Source: Dehalococcoidia bacterium (GTDB taxonomy: Bacteria > Chloroflexota > Dehalococcoidia > Lucifugimonadales > UBA3495). Taken from it: a stretch of DNA of 64,000 bases. A model generated the notes under the pieces. That model ran no database searches and was not told the DNA's origin. It saw nothing but the letters and a program-made list of their open reading frames with translations. Where the stretch lies: NCBI GenBank assembly GCA_022827095.1, contig JAJDTP010000017.1:1-64000 (forward strand), given 5' to 3'. This document shows positions 1 to 8,714 of this stretch, piece after piece (positions within the stretch are counted from its first letter, which is position 1; each line of letters begins with the position of its first letter). A program made the position numbers and the translations under genes.

Positions 1-173
1 GCAGAGGCGACTGCTCCGATTAGGATGGTCGGGGACAGTCTCCTGCGGATGCCGGTAGCGACTGGATGCTGATGGGGTTGGCCGTGTGTTCTCGGAACCT
101 GGTCGAAGAGGGACAATCACCTGTGGACACATAATAGCACGGACGTTCTGGTTTGGGCAAGGGGTTGGTTGGG
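1..173. other. No supported gene at window start
   Basis: A short open frame enters from the left edge on the plus strand and stops at 70-72. It could be the 3' end of a gene outside the window, but 23 codons are too few to support a call. I see no RNA gene or promoter here. Confidence 0.4.
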
Positions 174-283
174 CTCACGCGTACCCGGTTTGTTATCGCG
201 AGGAGCGGAGCGACGGGGCGATCCCATTGCGGAAAGAGGCCCTGTTGCCCTGACGAGATTGCCCCCCGCATTAAGCGCGGGGA
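174..283. repeat. Truncated copy of repeat family A
   Basis: It begins with the family A terminal sequence (CTCACGCGTACCCGGTTT, 174-191) and continues into the family core, with GAGGAGCGGAGCGACG and later GAGATTGCC. The matching right-hand terminus (AAACTGGGTACGC) is missing, so the copy appears truncated next to the 3' end of the LRR gene. Confidence 0.65.
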
Positions 284-310
284 CTTTACTATACAGAGCG
301 GTGCCCAAGT

Positions 311-1009
311 TCAGCAGTATGGCAGCCCGTCTAGACTGCTGGATGTCAGCTGGTCTTCCAGTACTGCTGGCACGCAGCCGGCCAACCGGTTGCCGCGGAG
401 GTCAAGCGTTGTCAGGCTGGCCAGGTTCCCCAACTCCGGCGGTATCTCTCCGCTCAGTTGGTTCCTGCTGAGGTCAAGAACCGTCAGGTTGGCCAGGTTG
501 CCCAGCTCCGGCGGTATTTCACCGCTCAACTGATTGCCGTAGAGAAGCAGGGCTCTCACATTGGCCAGGCCACCCAATTCCGACGGTATTTTGCCCGTCA
601 ACTCGTTGTCGGTGAGGTTCAACAGCTCCAGGTTAGCCAGGTTGCCCAGCTCCGGCGGTATTTCACCGCTCAACCGATTGCCGCTTCGGACCAGTACGGT
701 GACCCGGCCTTCTTCGTCAGTGAGGACCCCATCCCAAAGTGTGAGAGGAGCATCGCTCAGCCAGTTTTGGTTTTCTTTCCATTCACTGCCTCCGGTGGCA
801 TTGTAGAAGGCGGTCAACGCCTCCCGGTCCGTCTCAACTTCGGAGTTTTGGGGTTTCTCCGCCCCGGACCGGGGCGTATCGCTGTCTTCCTCGGCCGACC
901 CGCCACCGCTGCACGCTGTCGCCATCATCAAAATCACGATGAGCAGCACCGCGCCCAGCAGGGAAATCGCCCTGCCGGGCGACCACCACTCTTGATCCCT
1001 CGAGTTCAT
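311..1009 (-). CDS. Leucine-rich-repeat lipoprotein
   Basis: 232 aa. The N-terminus is a membrane segment (about residues 14-32) followed by a lipobox-like ATAC, so the protein is probably lipid-anchored and exported. After a Ser/Glu-rich linker there is an LRR cap motif (DREALTAFYNATGG, about 61-74) and then four or five plant-type LRRs with the consensus SGEIPPELGNLANL, closed by a Cys-containing C-cap (GCVPAVL). Such LRRs bind proteins or surfaces; the partner is unknown. The repeats are nearly identical at DNA level, which suggests recent internal duplication. It stands alone, convergent with the left edge and divergent from the respiratory operon. Confidence 0.8.
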   Translation of the reverse strand: MNSRDQEWWSPGRAISLLGAVLLIVILMMATACSGGGSAEEDSDTPRSGAEKPQNSEVETDREALTAFYNATGGSEWKENQNWLSDAPLTLWDGVLTDEEGRVTVLVRSGNRLSGEIPPELGNLANLELLNLTDNELTGKIPSELGGLANVRALLLYGNQLSGEIPPELGNLANLTVLDLSRNQLSGEIPPELGNLASLTTLDLRGNRLAGCVPAVLEDQLTSSSLDGLPYC

Positions 1010-1104
1010 TGCCCGATTCCCTCAACGCTCCACAACCGAGTTTTGCGAGTTACGATCATGGCCATTGCTGCCTTGAATGTCAATGAGAATTCATCTCAAA
1101 CCCA

Positions 1105-1291
1105 GGGCTATCGCATATGAAATTTCAAGACCGTCACTCCTGTGAAATCTGGGTCCAGAGCGTGCGATTGGCCCGAGTTGAGCAACGAAACTGCTGAACT
1201 GCTGATTTCGGACACTGGATTGCCGATTTCGCGGGGATGACGGTTGAGCAGCGTGCGTTTCGCCGGTCATTTTATCCATATGCGATAGCCC
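1105..1291. repeat. Inverted-repeat element (MITE-like), 15-bp perfect ends
   Basis: GGGCTATCGCATATG (1105-1119) is repeated as its exact reverse complement at 1277-1291, bounding about 187 bp with no credible coding frame. It fills most of the 434-bp space between the LRR gene and the respiratory operon and lies just upstream of the operon promoter. No other copy is seen in this window. Confidence 0.6.
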
Positions 1292-1312
1292 CGTGCTGGG
1301 CCTCGAATCTTA

Positions 1313-1341
1313 TTGACAGGCCATATTGAATGTGATAATTT
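1313..1341 (+). promoter_or_regulatory. Sigma70-type promoter for the alternative complex III operon
   Basis: A perfect -35 box TTGACA (1313-1318) is followed after exactly 17 bp by TAATTT (1336-1341), preceded by an extended -10 TG dinucleotide (1333-1334). Transcription would start near 1348, about 95 nt before the first gene of the operon. Confidence 0.7.
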
Positions 1342-1443
1342 TCACCAGCCAAAAACGGGCTACGTAATTCTAGCCGCTTTACGTGGTCGATCCTTGGGCA
1401 GAGAGCCCAGCATCAAACGTTCGAGCGCAGGTTCACCAGCCAC

Positions 1444-1746
1444 ATGCCGCAAACCGACCCCAACGCGATGAACGCGGCTCTCTGGGCCGATGTCAGCCTC
1501 TGGCTGACGTACCTGTGGATTTATTTCCCCCTGATCATCATCTTTGCGTTCAGCATGCTGATCGCTCACGGCCTGATCCCTTCGGGGGTGCAAACCGGAA
1601 CCTATCCGGCGTTCTTCTCTCGTTTACGATTACCCCTCACCGTGATCGGCCTTGCCGCGTTGGCGGGAGCTGTGGTCATGATGATTTTGACCATCATGCA
1701 GTCGCCGATAGCGCTGCAGCAAGTTTGGGAACGCCTCTTCGTGTAA
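1444..1746 (+). CDS. Small two-helix membrane protein at head of ACIII operon
   Basis: 100 aa with two predicted membrane helices (about residues 24-45 and 62-85) and short polar ends. I do not recognise a family. It is the first gene after the operon promoter and precedes the pentaheme cytochrome gene by about 90 bp, so it may be an accessory or assembly subunit of the respiratory complex. No strong ribosome-binding site is visible before the ATG; an in-frame ATG lies eight codons further in. Confidence 0.6.
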   Translation: MPQTDPNAMNAALWADVSLWLTYLWIYFPLIIIFAFSMLIAHGLIPSGVQTGTYPAFFSRLRLPLTVIGLAALAGAVVMMILTIMQSPIALQQVWERLFV

Positions 1747-1837
1747 CACTCGGCGCGTTCGTCTGAGACGTTGCCGCACGCCCTGTCTGACGATCTGACG
1801 AAACCGCTCCCTGCCGCCAACAGACCTGCCGAATTCC

Positions 1838-2515
1838 ATGCCGCCCCTCCCACCCACTCGACAGCTCATCCCGATGGCGATCGCCGGGCTGGTCGTGACG
1901 GCCATCGTTGCGTTCATCTTGGTGGTGCTGTTCATATCCTGGTTCTCCAACCCGCCCTTCGGCTGGGGCAACGCGCCGGCGCAGCCGATTGGCTTCCCGC
2001 ACACGGTGCATGCAGGGTCCGTTGAAGAGGGCGGCCATGCCATCCAGTGCGAGTTCTGCCACCGTAACGTGACCTCGGGGGCCGCTGCCACCGTGCCCGC
2101 TGTGGAAGTCTGCGTGATCTGCCACAAGCAGGTGAACGGCAGCAACGTGACCACCGACGCCGTGGCGCCGGAAACGCTCATCAACATCCAGCGGGTGCTG
2201 GACAAGCACGCCGAAGAGCGGCCCATCGACTGGGAGCGGGTGCACCGCGTGCCGGACCACGTGCGGTTCGTGCACGAGGCCCACATCCGGTTCCTGACCC
2301 AGGGCGAAGAGCGCACCGTCACCCTGCCCATTGGGGACGAAAAGCCGATGAACCTGCCGGTGACGACCGCCGAAGCCTGTTCGGTATGCCACGGCGACGT
2401 GGCCCACATGGAAGAGGTACAGCCGCAGGATGGGCAGTCGCTGAAGATGGGCACCTGCTTGGACTGCCACCGGGAAAACAACGTCAGCACCGACTGTACA
2501 ATTTGCCATAAGTAG
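1838..2515 (+). CDS. actA: Alternative complex III pentaheme cytochrome c, ActA-type
   Basis: 225 aa. One N-terminal membrane anchor (about residues 13-35) is followed by a periplasmic domain with five CxxCH heme sites at residues 71, 92, 181, 207 and 220. Five hemes and an N-terminal anchor match ActA of alternative complex III, which passes electrons from menaquinol oxidation to downstream carriers. Many His residues between the motifs could be distal ligands. It is followed after 44 bp by the ActB-like gene. The start codon is the first ATG before the anchor; its ribosome-binding site is weak. Confidence 0.85.
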   Translation: MPPLPPTRQLIPMAIAGLVVTAIVAFILVVLFISWFSNPPFGWGNAPAQPIGFPHTVHAGSVEEGGHAIQCEFCHRNVTSGAAATVPAVEVCVICHKQVNGSNVTTDAVAPETLINIQRVLDKHAEERPIDWERVHRVPDHVRFVHEAHIRFLTQGEERTVTLPIGDEKPMNLPVTTAEACSVCHGDVAHMEEVQPQDGQSLKMGTCLDCHRENNVSTDCTICHK

Positions 2516-2559
2516 GCTGCCACCAGTAGGCCGCACGCCGCTACCGGACTCTTGGAGCA

Positions 2560-4824
2560 ATGAAACTAACTCGCCGCAACTTCCTCGCCTGGGCCGGCAT
2601 CGCTGCAACGGGAGCGATCGCCTGCGACCTGTTTGACGACGAGTTGCGGGTGCAGAGCCCGGCGCTGATCCCTGAAGACCTGGTCAAGGGCCGGGACAAC
2701 TGGTACGCCACCTACGACGGGTCGGCTCCCGGCGGCGAGGGCGTGCTGGTTCGAGTGATGGAAGGGCGCGCCAAGAAAGTGCGCGGCAACCCCCGGTTCC
2801 CGACGAACCAGGGCAAGCAGTCGGCCACCGCTGACACCCTGCTGCAATCCCTGTACCACCCCGACCGCATTGAAGGGCCGATGCTGCGGAACGGCCCCAG
2901 AGGCTCGGGACGCTACCGACCCATCAGCTGGGAAGAGGCGCTGAACCGGTTCAATGCGGCGGTTGACGACCGCGGCAACGGGATGCTGCTGATCACGGAA
3001 GACCGCAAGTGCAGTTTCGCCAGGATCTGCGGGGCCTTCGCCGACGCGTTCGGCGGGCGGCACGTGGCCTTCGGCGGCGCGGCGGACGACACGGCCTACC
3101 GGGCGGCGGTGAAGGATGTGATGGGCACCGACAGTCTGCCCTTCCACGACATCGCCAATGCATATTCGCTGGCCAGCTTTGGCTCGGACTTCCTTTCGAC
3201 CTGGGGCAGCCCCACCGCTTACTCGGTGGCCTACGGCAAGTTCCGCTCGAGTCCGCATGTCGAAGACCGGGGCCGACATTACCATTTCGGTTCCCGCTAC
3301 TCGATGACCGCGGCCAACGCCGACAAGTGGATACCGATCAATCCCGGCGCCGAGGGCTACGCTGCCCTGGCGCTGGCGTGGGCGGTGGCATCGACGCATC
3401 CGGAATCGTCGGCGGTGGCGCAGATCACGGGCGAAGCCGGACCGGGTCCGTTGCGCGATTTCAACCCCGACGCCCTGGTGGAAGTCCTGGGAATACCGGG
3501 CGAAGTCCTGGACGGGAAAAATCTGCGGGAGTTCTTTGAAGAACTGGCCCACGACTACATGGCGCACGGCGGCCTGGCCATCGGCGGCGGCGGCGAGGCC
3601 GGCGCCTACAGCAACGGCCAGTTCAACGCCGCGGCGGTCCTGATACTGAACTACATCATAGGCAACGTGGGACACAAGGGCGGCCTGCTGCCCGACCCCG
3701 GCAGCCCCATCTCCGACACCCCGACGGCGGCGCCCGTGGCTTCCCTGGCCGACTGGCAGCGGATCGCCGGCGACATCAGCAGCGGAGCCACGCCCCTGGT
3801 CATCATTCACAACGCCAACCCGGTGCACGGGCTGCCGGCCAGCATGGGCATGGAAGCCGCGCTGGCGAACGAAGGCGTGGTGGTGATCAGCGGCAGCCAG
3901 TTCTTGGACGAAACCTCGGCCATGGCCGACCTGCTGATACCGGACCGCGCCGCCCTGGAGGCCTGGGGCGACGACCTGCCCGACCCCATGCCTGGGTACC
4001 ACGTGTACGCAGTGCAGCAGCCCGTGGTGAACCCCCTGGCCGACCTGGACCCGCGGAGCTTCCCGGACGTATTGCTGAACGCGGCGGCAACGCTGGGCCG
4101 TGGGGGCGACATGCCGGCCGAGAGCTACGAGGCAATGATCCGCGCCAACGTCGAGGACACGCTGGGCGCGGACTTCACCGACACGCTGATGTACGGCGGT
4201 TGGTGGGATGAGAGCGCCACCGGCCGCGTCGTGACGCCGCCGGAGGGCACGCTGGCCCGGATCGCCCGCAACGCCTCTCCGGCCAATCTGGTCGGCGGCG
4301 GCGACTTCCAGCTGCAACCCTACGAGCATCACACCCTGCGGGACGGGCGAAACGCTCACCTGCCCTGGGCGCAGAGCACGCCAGACCCCTTGACCACGGT
4401 AACTTGGCAGACCTGGGTTGACATAAACGAAACTCAAGGTCGGCAAATGGGCCTGCGTGAAGGTGACGTGGTCAATATCACCACCGGCGCCGGCAGCATC
4501 CAGGCGCTGGTGTACCTGAACCCGGGCGCTCCTCCCGGGATCGCGGCGGTGCCCATGGGCGGCGGCCGCACCCTGGGGTCCAGCTACGCCACGGATCGGG
4601 ACGCGCGGGAGAGCAGTAATGTAGTATCCATTCTGGAGCTCGTCGTGGTCGACGGCTCCGGCGGACTGGCCTGGGGTTCCACCCGCTGTTCGATAACGCC
4701 CACCGGTGACAGCATGGCCGTTTCCAAGCTGGAGGGCGACTACACCAGCCGCGAGGTCGGCGAGCATCCGGCCGAGCAGGTTTACAAGAGCATCAGCGCG
4801 GAGGGAGGAGGTCACGGTCACTAG
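2560..4824 (+). CDS. actB1: Alternative complex III ActB, molybdopterin-like half
   Basis: 754 aa. It starts with a twin-arginine signal (TRRNFLAWAG, residues 4-13), so it is exported folded. The body is the molybdopterin-oxidoreductase fold of ActB/PsrA-like proteins. The N-terminal Cys cluster that would bind a 4Fe-4S centre in true molybdoenzymes is missing around residues 45-65, as expected for ActB, where this domain has lost its cofactor and is structural. In characterised complexes this half is fused to the iron-sulfur half; here a stop at 4824 and a new start at 4865 split them. The C-terminus is His/Gly-rich. Confidence 0.88.
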   Translation: MKLTRRNFLAWAGIAATGAIACDLFDDELRVQSPALIPEDLVKGRDNWYATYDGSAPGGEGVLVRVMEGRAKKVRGNPRFPTNQGKQSATADTLLQSLYHPDRIEGPMLRNGPRGSGRYRPISWEEALNRFNAAVDDRGNGMLLITEDRKCSFARICGAFADAFGGRHVAFGGAADDTAYRAAVKDVMGTDSLPFHDIANAYSLASFGSDFLSTWGSPTAYSVAYGKFRSSPHVEDRGRHYHFGSRYSMTAANADKWIPINPGAEGYAALALAWAVASTHPESSAVAQITGEAGPGPLRDFNPDALVEVLGIPGEVLDGKNLREFFEELAHDYMAHGGLAIGGGGEAGAYSNGQFNAAAVLILNYIIGNVGHKGGLLPDPGSPISDTPTAAPVASLADWQRIAGDISSGATPLVIIHNANPVHGLPASMGMEAALANEGVVVISGSQFLDETSAMADLLIPDRAALEAWGDDLPDPMPGYHVYAVQQPVVNPLADLDPRSFPDVLLNAAATLGRGGDMPAESYEAMIRANVEDTLGADFTDTLMYGGWWDESATGRVVTPPEGTLARIARNASPANLVGGGDFQLQPYEHHTLRDGRNAHLPWAQSTPDPLTTVTWQTWVDINETQGRQMGLREGDVVNITTGAGSIQALVYLNPGAPPGIAAVPMGGGRTLGSSYATDRDARESSNVVSILELVVVDGSGGLAWGSTRCSITPTGDSMAVSKLEGDYTSREVGEHPAEQVYKSISAEGGGHGH

Positions 4825-4864
4825 GACGGTCGACCCGCCCGCCTTGACCTGGGATAACTGAGAA

Positions 4865-5647
4865 ATGCCGAACGCCGAACATCCGCACAAGTGGGGAATG
4901 GTCATCGACCTGGACAAGTGCACGGGCTGCCAGGCCTGTGTGGTGGCTTGCCAGGCCGAGAACAACATCCCCATTAACACCAAGGACTACTTCCTCCAGC
5001 GCCGCGCCTACGAGTGGATCCGCATCGAGCGCTACTGGGAAGGCGAGTACCCGAACATCAAGGCGCGCTTCATGCCGGTGCTGTGCCAGCACTGCGAGAA
5101 CGCTCCCTGTGAGCCGGTGTGCCCGGTGTACGCCACCTACCACAACGAAGAGGGCCTGAACGTCCAGGTCTACAACCGCTGCGTCGGCACGCGGTACTGC
5201 ATCAACAACTGCCCGTACCAGGTGCGGATGTTCAACTACTGGCATCCCAACTGGCCGGCCCGGCTGGAAAACCAGCTCAACCCGGACGTGACCGTGCGGA
5301 CGCGCGGTATCACCGAGAAGTGTACCTTCTGCGTGCAGCGTATCCGCCGGGGCGAAATCGAGGTTGAAGCCCGGGGCGGGCAGCGGCTGAATGACGAGCG
5401 CATCGCCGGCGGCAACTACGACCCCGCCTGCGTGCAGGCCTGCCCCACCAACGCCCTGATGTTCGGCGACCTGGAGGATCAGGGAACGGCGATCAAGCCG
5501 TACTTCGACGACGTCAACGCCCACCCGGGCCACGGCGAGCACGACCGCGAGACCCGGGGCTACCGGCTGCTGGAAGAGATGAACACTCGCCCCAGCGTCA
5601 TCTATCTGAAGAAAATCGACCAGTACCCCCTTAAGGGCGGACACTGA
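4865..5647 (+). CDS. actB2: Alternative complex III ActB, iron-sulfur half
   Basis: 260 aa iron-sulfur protein of the DmsB/NrfC type. Cys groups begin at residue 19 (CTGCQACVVAC) and continue with CQHCENAPCEPVC, CVGTRYCINNC, CTFC and CVQAC, enough for four clusters. The irregular CVGTRYC spacing is typical of ActB, where one site carries a 3Fe-4S cluster. It would relay electrons from the quinol site to the heme subunits. It has no signal of its own and is presumably co-exported with the Tat-bearing partner encoded just upstream. Its stop overlaps the next start (TGATG at 5645). Confidence 0.88.
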   Translation: MPNAEHPHKWGMVIDLDKCTGCQACVVACQAENNIPINTKDYFLQRRAYEWIRIERYWEGEYPNIKARFMPVLCQHCENAPCEPVCPVYATYHNEEGLNVQVYNRCVGTRYCINNCPYQVRMFNYWHPNWPARLENQLNPDVTVRTRGITEKCTFCVQRIRRGEIEVEARGGQRLNDERIAGGNYDPACVQACPTNALMFGDLEDQGTAIKPYFDDVNAHPGHGEHDRETRGYRLLEEMNTRPSVIYLKKIDQYPLKGGH

Positions 5648-7161
5648 TGGCTAGCGAAGCACAGGCCCATCCGGAACAGGGACACGACGCCCACGGGGTT
5701 GATACCGCGGGGCACGATGCCCACGATCACGGCCACTTCGGGCCGGAGATGTGGGTAATCCCCGAACGTTCGGGATTGGTGTCCGGCGTAGTCGAGCGGC
5801 AGCAAGCGGGTTCCGGCCTGCTGCGCTGGGTCTTTATCGTCGGCGGCCTGCTGACGATTCTGGGCATCGTGGGCTTTGTGCTCAAGCTGGTGACGGTCGG
5901 GTTCTCCGACCATCGCGACTGGGGCTTTTACGTCGCGGCGTTCGCTTTCGTTTTCACGCTGACCGCCTCGGCCCCGCTGGCGGCGTGCGCCTTCCGGTTC
6001 ACCAAGAGCCACTGGCGGCGGCCGCTGACGCGCATCGCCGAGGTGTTCTCGGTGGTGAGCATCATCAACATCCTGCTGTTCATCCCGGCGCTGATCGCGT
6101 TGCCGGACATCGGGGTGATGACCGAAAGCGGCGAGCAGATGGTACGCCGGTCCATCTGGTTCCAGGAACTGAGCAACCCGTCGGGATGGCTCATGGCCTC
6201 GATGATCGGGCTGGTGTTCTGCTCGTTGTCTATCCTGTGGCTCTCGGCCATGCCGGACATGGCGCAGAGCCGTTCGCTGGTCACCGGATTCCGCGCCTCC
6301 CTGTACGCCAGGCTGGCCGGCGGCTGGTACGGCACCAAGCGGCAGTGGCAGGTCCAGAAGGGCGGCCTGGCCATCCTGGGCGGTCTCTACTTTATGCTGG
6401 TGGTCTTCGTCCAGTTCCTGATCGTCAGCGACTTCGCCATGGCGATGATCCCGGGCTGGAAAGACTCGATCCTGCCGCCCTTTTACACGGTGATCAGCTT
6501 CCAGGGCGGCCTGGCGGCGATCCTGCTGACGGCCTACGCCCTGCGACGCTGGGGCGGCTATCGCGATTACATCGGTCAGGCGCCGTTCTGGGCGGCCAGC
6601 AAGGTGTTGCTGGGCCTGACGCTGCTGCACACCTACCACCTTTTCGCGTTCTTCATCACCTACTGGTACGGCCGGCTGGAGGTCGAGCAGGCGATCCTGA
6701 ACTATTTGATGTTCAAGTCGTACATCGGCATCTTCTGGGCGCAGCTGTTCTTCACTTTCTTCATACCGTTCCCGATCTTGGTGTCCAACCACGCCCGGCG
6801 GGAGGGCTGGGGTGCGCCTTTGGCAGCCGTCTTCATCCTGATCGGCCTGATGCTGTTCCACATCCGGATATTTGCCGCGGCTTTCGCGGCGGCGCCGGCC
6901 GACCTGCACGGGCTGTATTACCTGCCTTCGGACGCCTTCTCGTTCCCGGCGCTGCTGTTGCCGCCGCCCGGGGCGACCTTCCCCGACTTGTGGGACATCT
7001 TCATGATCCTGGGCGGCGTGGGCATAGTGCTCTTCCTGCTGCGCGTTGGCCTCGCTGTCCTTCCGCCGCTGTCCATGTGGGAGATGAAGGAAGGGTCGAT
7101 GTACCAGCGGGTCGACACGCTGATCCGTGGCCGCTACCTTGTCCTCGCCAAGCCCGAATAG
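5647..7161 (+). CDS. actF: NrfD/PsrC-like membrane subunit, ActF-type
   Basis: 504 aa with about ten predicted membrane helices. The first 32 residues are unusually His/Asp-rich (HPEQGHDAHG and similar), a possible metal-binding tail. Helices with WRRPLTRIAEVF and LLHTYHLFAFFITYWYGR resemble the NrfD-like second membrane subunit of alternative complex III. It overlaps the iron-sulfur gene by one base, so the two are probably translationally coupled. I assign ActF because the next gene matches ActC better; the assignment between these two NrfD-like subunits is inference. Confidence 0.78.
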   Translation: MASEAQAHPEQGHDAHGVDTAGHDAHDHGHFGPEMWVIPERSGLVSGVVERQQAGSGLLRWVFIVGGLLTILGIVGFVLKLVTVGFSDHRDWGFYVAAFAFVFTLTASAPLAACAFRFTKSHWRRPLTRIAEVFSVVSIINILLFIPALIALPDIGVMTESGEQMVRRSIWFQELSNPSGWLMASMIGLVFCSLSILWLSAMPDMAQSRSLVTGFRASLYARLAGGWYGTKRQWQVQKGGLAILGGLYFMLVVFVQFLIVSDFAMAMIPGWKDSILPPFYTVISFQGGLAAILLTAYALRRWGGYRDYIGQAPFWAASKVLLGLTLLHTYHLFAFFITYWYGRLEVEQAILNYLMFKSYIGIFWAQLFFTFFIPFPILVSNHARREGWGAPLAAVFILIGLMLFHIRIFAAAFAAAPADLHGLYYLPSDAFSFPALLLPPPGATFPDLWDIFMILGGVGIVLFLLRVGLAVLPPLSMWEMKEGSMYQRVDTLIRGRYLVLAKPE

Positions 7162-7232
7162 AGAAAACCGGCTTTCAACCGAGAACCAAACCCAGCGACC
7201 AACCGAGCCACCACAGGTAAGAGTAAGTCAAA

Positions 7233-8621
7233 ATGCAGGAAGGCAAAGTCCTACCCGCAGCGCAAGTTAACCGGGACCTGCTGCGGTCCATACTGGAAAC
7301 GCCCCGCTGGTTCTGGCCGGTGGTGTCGCTCCTCGGTATGGTCGTGCTGGCCGCTGCCGTGACCATCGGCATCATGGTCGACCGGGGTCTCGGTATCACC
7401 GGCCTGAACTACAAAGTGGTCTGGGGCTTCTTCATCACCAACTTCGTCTTCTGGATTGGTATCAGCCACGCCGGCGTGATGCTGTCCGCCATCCTGCGCC
7501 TGGCCAAGGCCGAGTGGCGCCGCCCGGCGACCCGCGCGGCCGAGGTTCTGACCATCTTCTCGCTGATGACGGCGATGATCATGCCGATCATCCACACCGG
7601 ACGGCCGTGGCGCATCCTCTATTGGGCGTTCCCCTATGACTTCGCCCGTGGCGTTTGGCCCAACATCCGGACCCCGCTGGTCTGGGACCCCTCCGCGATC
7701 CTGACCTACCTGACCTCTTCGACCCTGTTCGTCATCATCGCGCTGGTGCCGGACTTCGCCGTGCTGCGCGACCGCACCACGGGCTGGCCGAAGATCGTGT
7801 ACACGATGCTGGCCATGGGCTGGGAGGGCAACCCCCGCCAGTGGAAGCTGCAGATCATTGCCGGCGTGCTGCTTTCCGCGCTGATCCTGCCGGTGTTCGT
7901 GTCCGTGCACTCCATCGTGTCCTGGGACTTCGGCATGGCGGTGGCCATCAAGTCGTGGCACAGCACGGTGTTCGCGCCCTACTTCGTGGTCGGCGCGGTC
8001 CACTCCGGCGTCTCGGCGGTGGTGTTCGCCATGATCCTGCTGCGCTGGGCCTACGGCTGGCAGGACTACATCCGCCACGAGCACATCGACGCGCTGGGCC
8101 GTCTGCTGATCGTCGTTGCCACCGGGTGGTTCTACTTCCTGGTGATGGAGATCATCTTCGGCATCTACGGCCTGGAAGGTGACGAGCTTGCCGTCCGCGC
8201 CCTGCAATTCCTGCCCGGCGACCATGGAGTGGCCTACAACGTCTGGATGATTATTTTCGTCGGCATCACCTACTTCCTGCCGGTCATACTGTGGCTGCCC
8301 AAGGCGTGGCGGCGCAACCTGTGGATCATGTCCGCCGCGTGTATCTCGGTGAACGTGGGCATGTGGCTGGAGCGCTACCTGCTGTTCGTGCCTGGCCAGG
8401 CCAACAAGCAGTTCCAGACCTTCACGTGGAACGACTACCTGCCGCAATGGCCGGAGGCCCTGATCGTGGGAGCGACCTTCGCCTTCGTGTCGATGCTGAT
8501 GCTGCTGTTCAGCCGGGTCTTCCCGCTGGTGCCGTTGTACGACATCAAGGAAGGCGACATACTGAAGACGGAAATGCAGGTGGGTCGCCGCACCGTTCCG
8601 GCGACGTTCCGAGAGGATTAA
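7233..8621 (+). CDS. actC: NrfD-like quinol-site membrane subunit, ActC-type
   Basis: 462 aa integral membrane protein with about ten helices. The segments GISHAGVMLSAILRL, EWRRPATRAAE, IIHTGRPWRILYW and RTPLVWDPSA are characteristic of ActC, which forms the menaquinol oxidation site under ActB. It lies 71 bp downstream of the ActF-like gene and upstream of the two ActD copies. The C-terminal YDIKEGD resembles the cytoplasmic end of the ActF-type paralog (MWEMKEGS), so the two probably share ancestry. Confidence 0.85.
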   Translation: MQEGKVLPAAQVNRDLLRSILETPRWFWPVVSLLGMVVLAAAVTIGIMVDRGLGITGLNYKVVWGFFITNFVFWIGISHAGVMLSAILRLAKAEWRRPATRAAEVLTIFSLMTAMIMPIIHTGRPWRILYWAFPYDFARGVWPNIRTPLVWDPSAILTYLTSSTLFVIIALVPDFAVLRDRTTGWPKIVYTMLAMGWEGNPRQWKLQIIAGVLLSALILPVFVSVHSIVSWDFGMAVAIKSWHSTVFAPYFVVGAVHSGVSAVVFAMILLRWAYGWQDYIRHEHIDALGRLLIVVATGWFYFLVMEIIFGIYGLEGDELAVRALQFLPGDHGVAYNVWMIIFVGITYFLPVILWLPKAWRRNLWIMSAACISVNVGMWLERYLLFVPGQANKQFQTFTWNDYLPQWPEALIVGATFAFVSMLMLLFSRVFPLVPLYDIKEGDILKTEMQVGRRTVPATFRED

Positions 8622-8662
8622 CTTTGCATGGATGTACGGGATGGACGGGTCCGGATCAATCC

Positions 8663-8690
8663 GATTGCCACACTGGGCTCGCAATGACAA
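8663..8690. repeat. Fragment of repeat family A inside the ACIII operon
   Basis: GATTGCCACACTGGGCTCGC followed by AATGAC matches the right core of family A. It sits in the 93-bp gap between actC and the first actD, so an element or its remnant has entered the operon without interrupting a gene. Confidence 0.6.
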
Positions 8691-8714
8691 GGAACAAGGT
8701 TTAGAGTTATCGTC

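Noticed and set aside
1-72. 3' end of a plus-strand gene at the left edge
   Set aside because: Only 23 codons are visible and they show no recognisable motif.
2566-4983. 805-codon open frame antisense to actB
   Set aside because: It lies opposite a gene with clear domains and a Tat signal; long antisense frames are common in GC-rich coding DNA, and its product has no recognisable domain.
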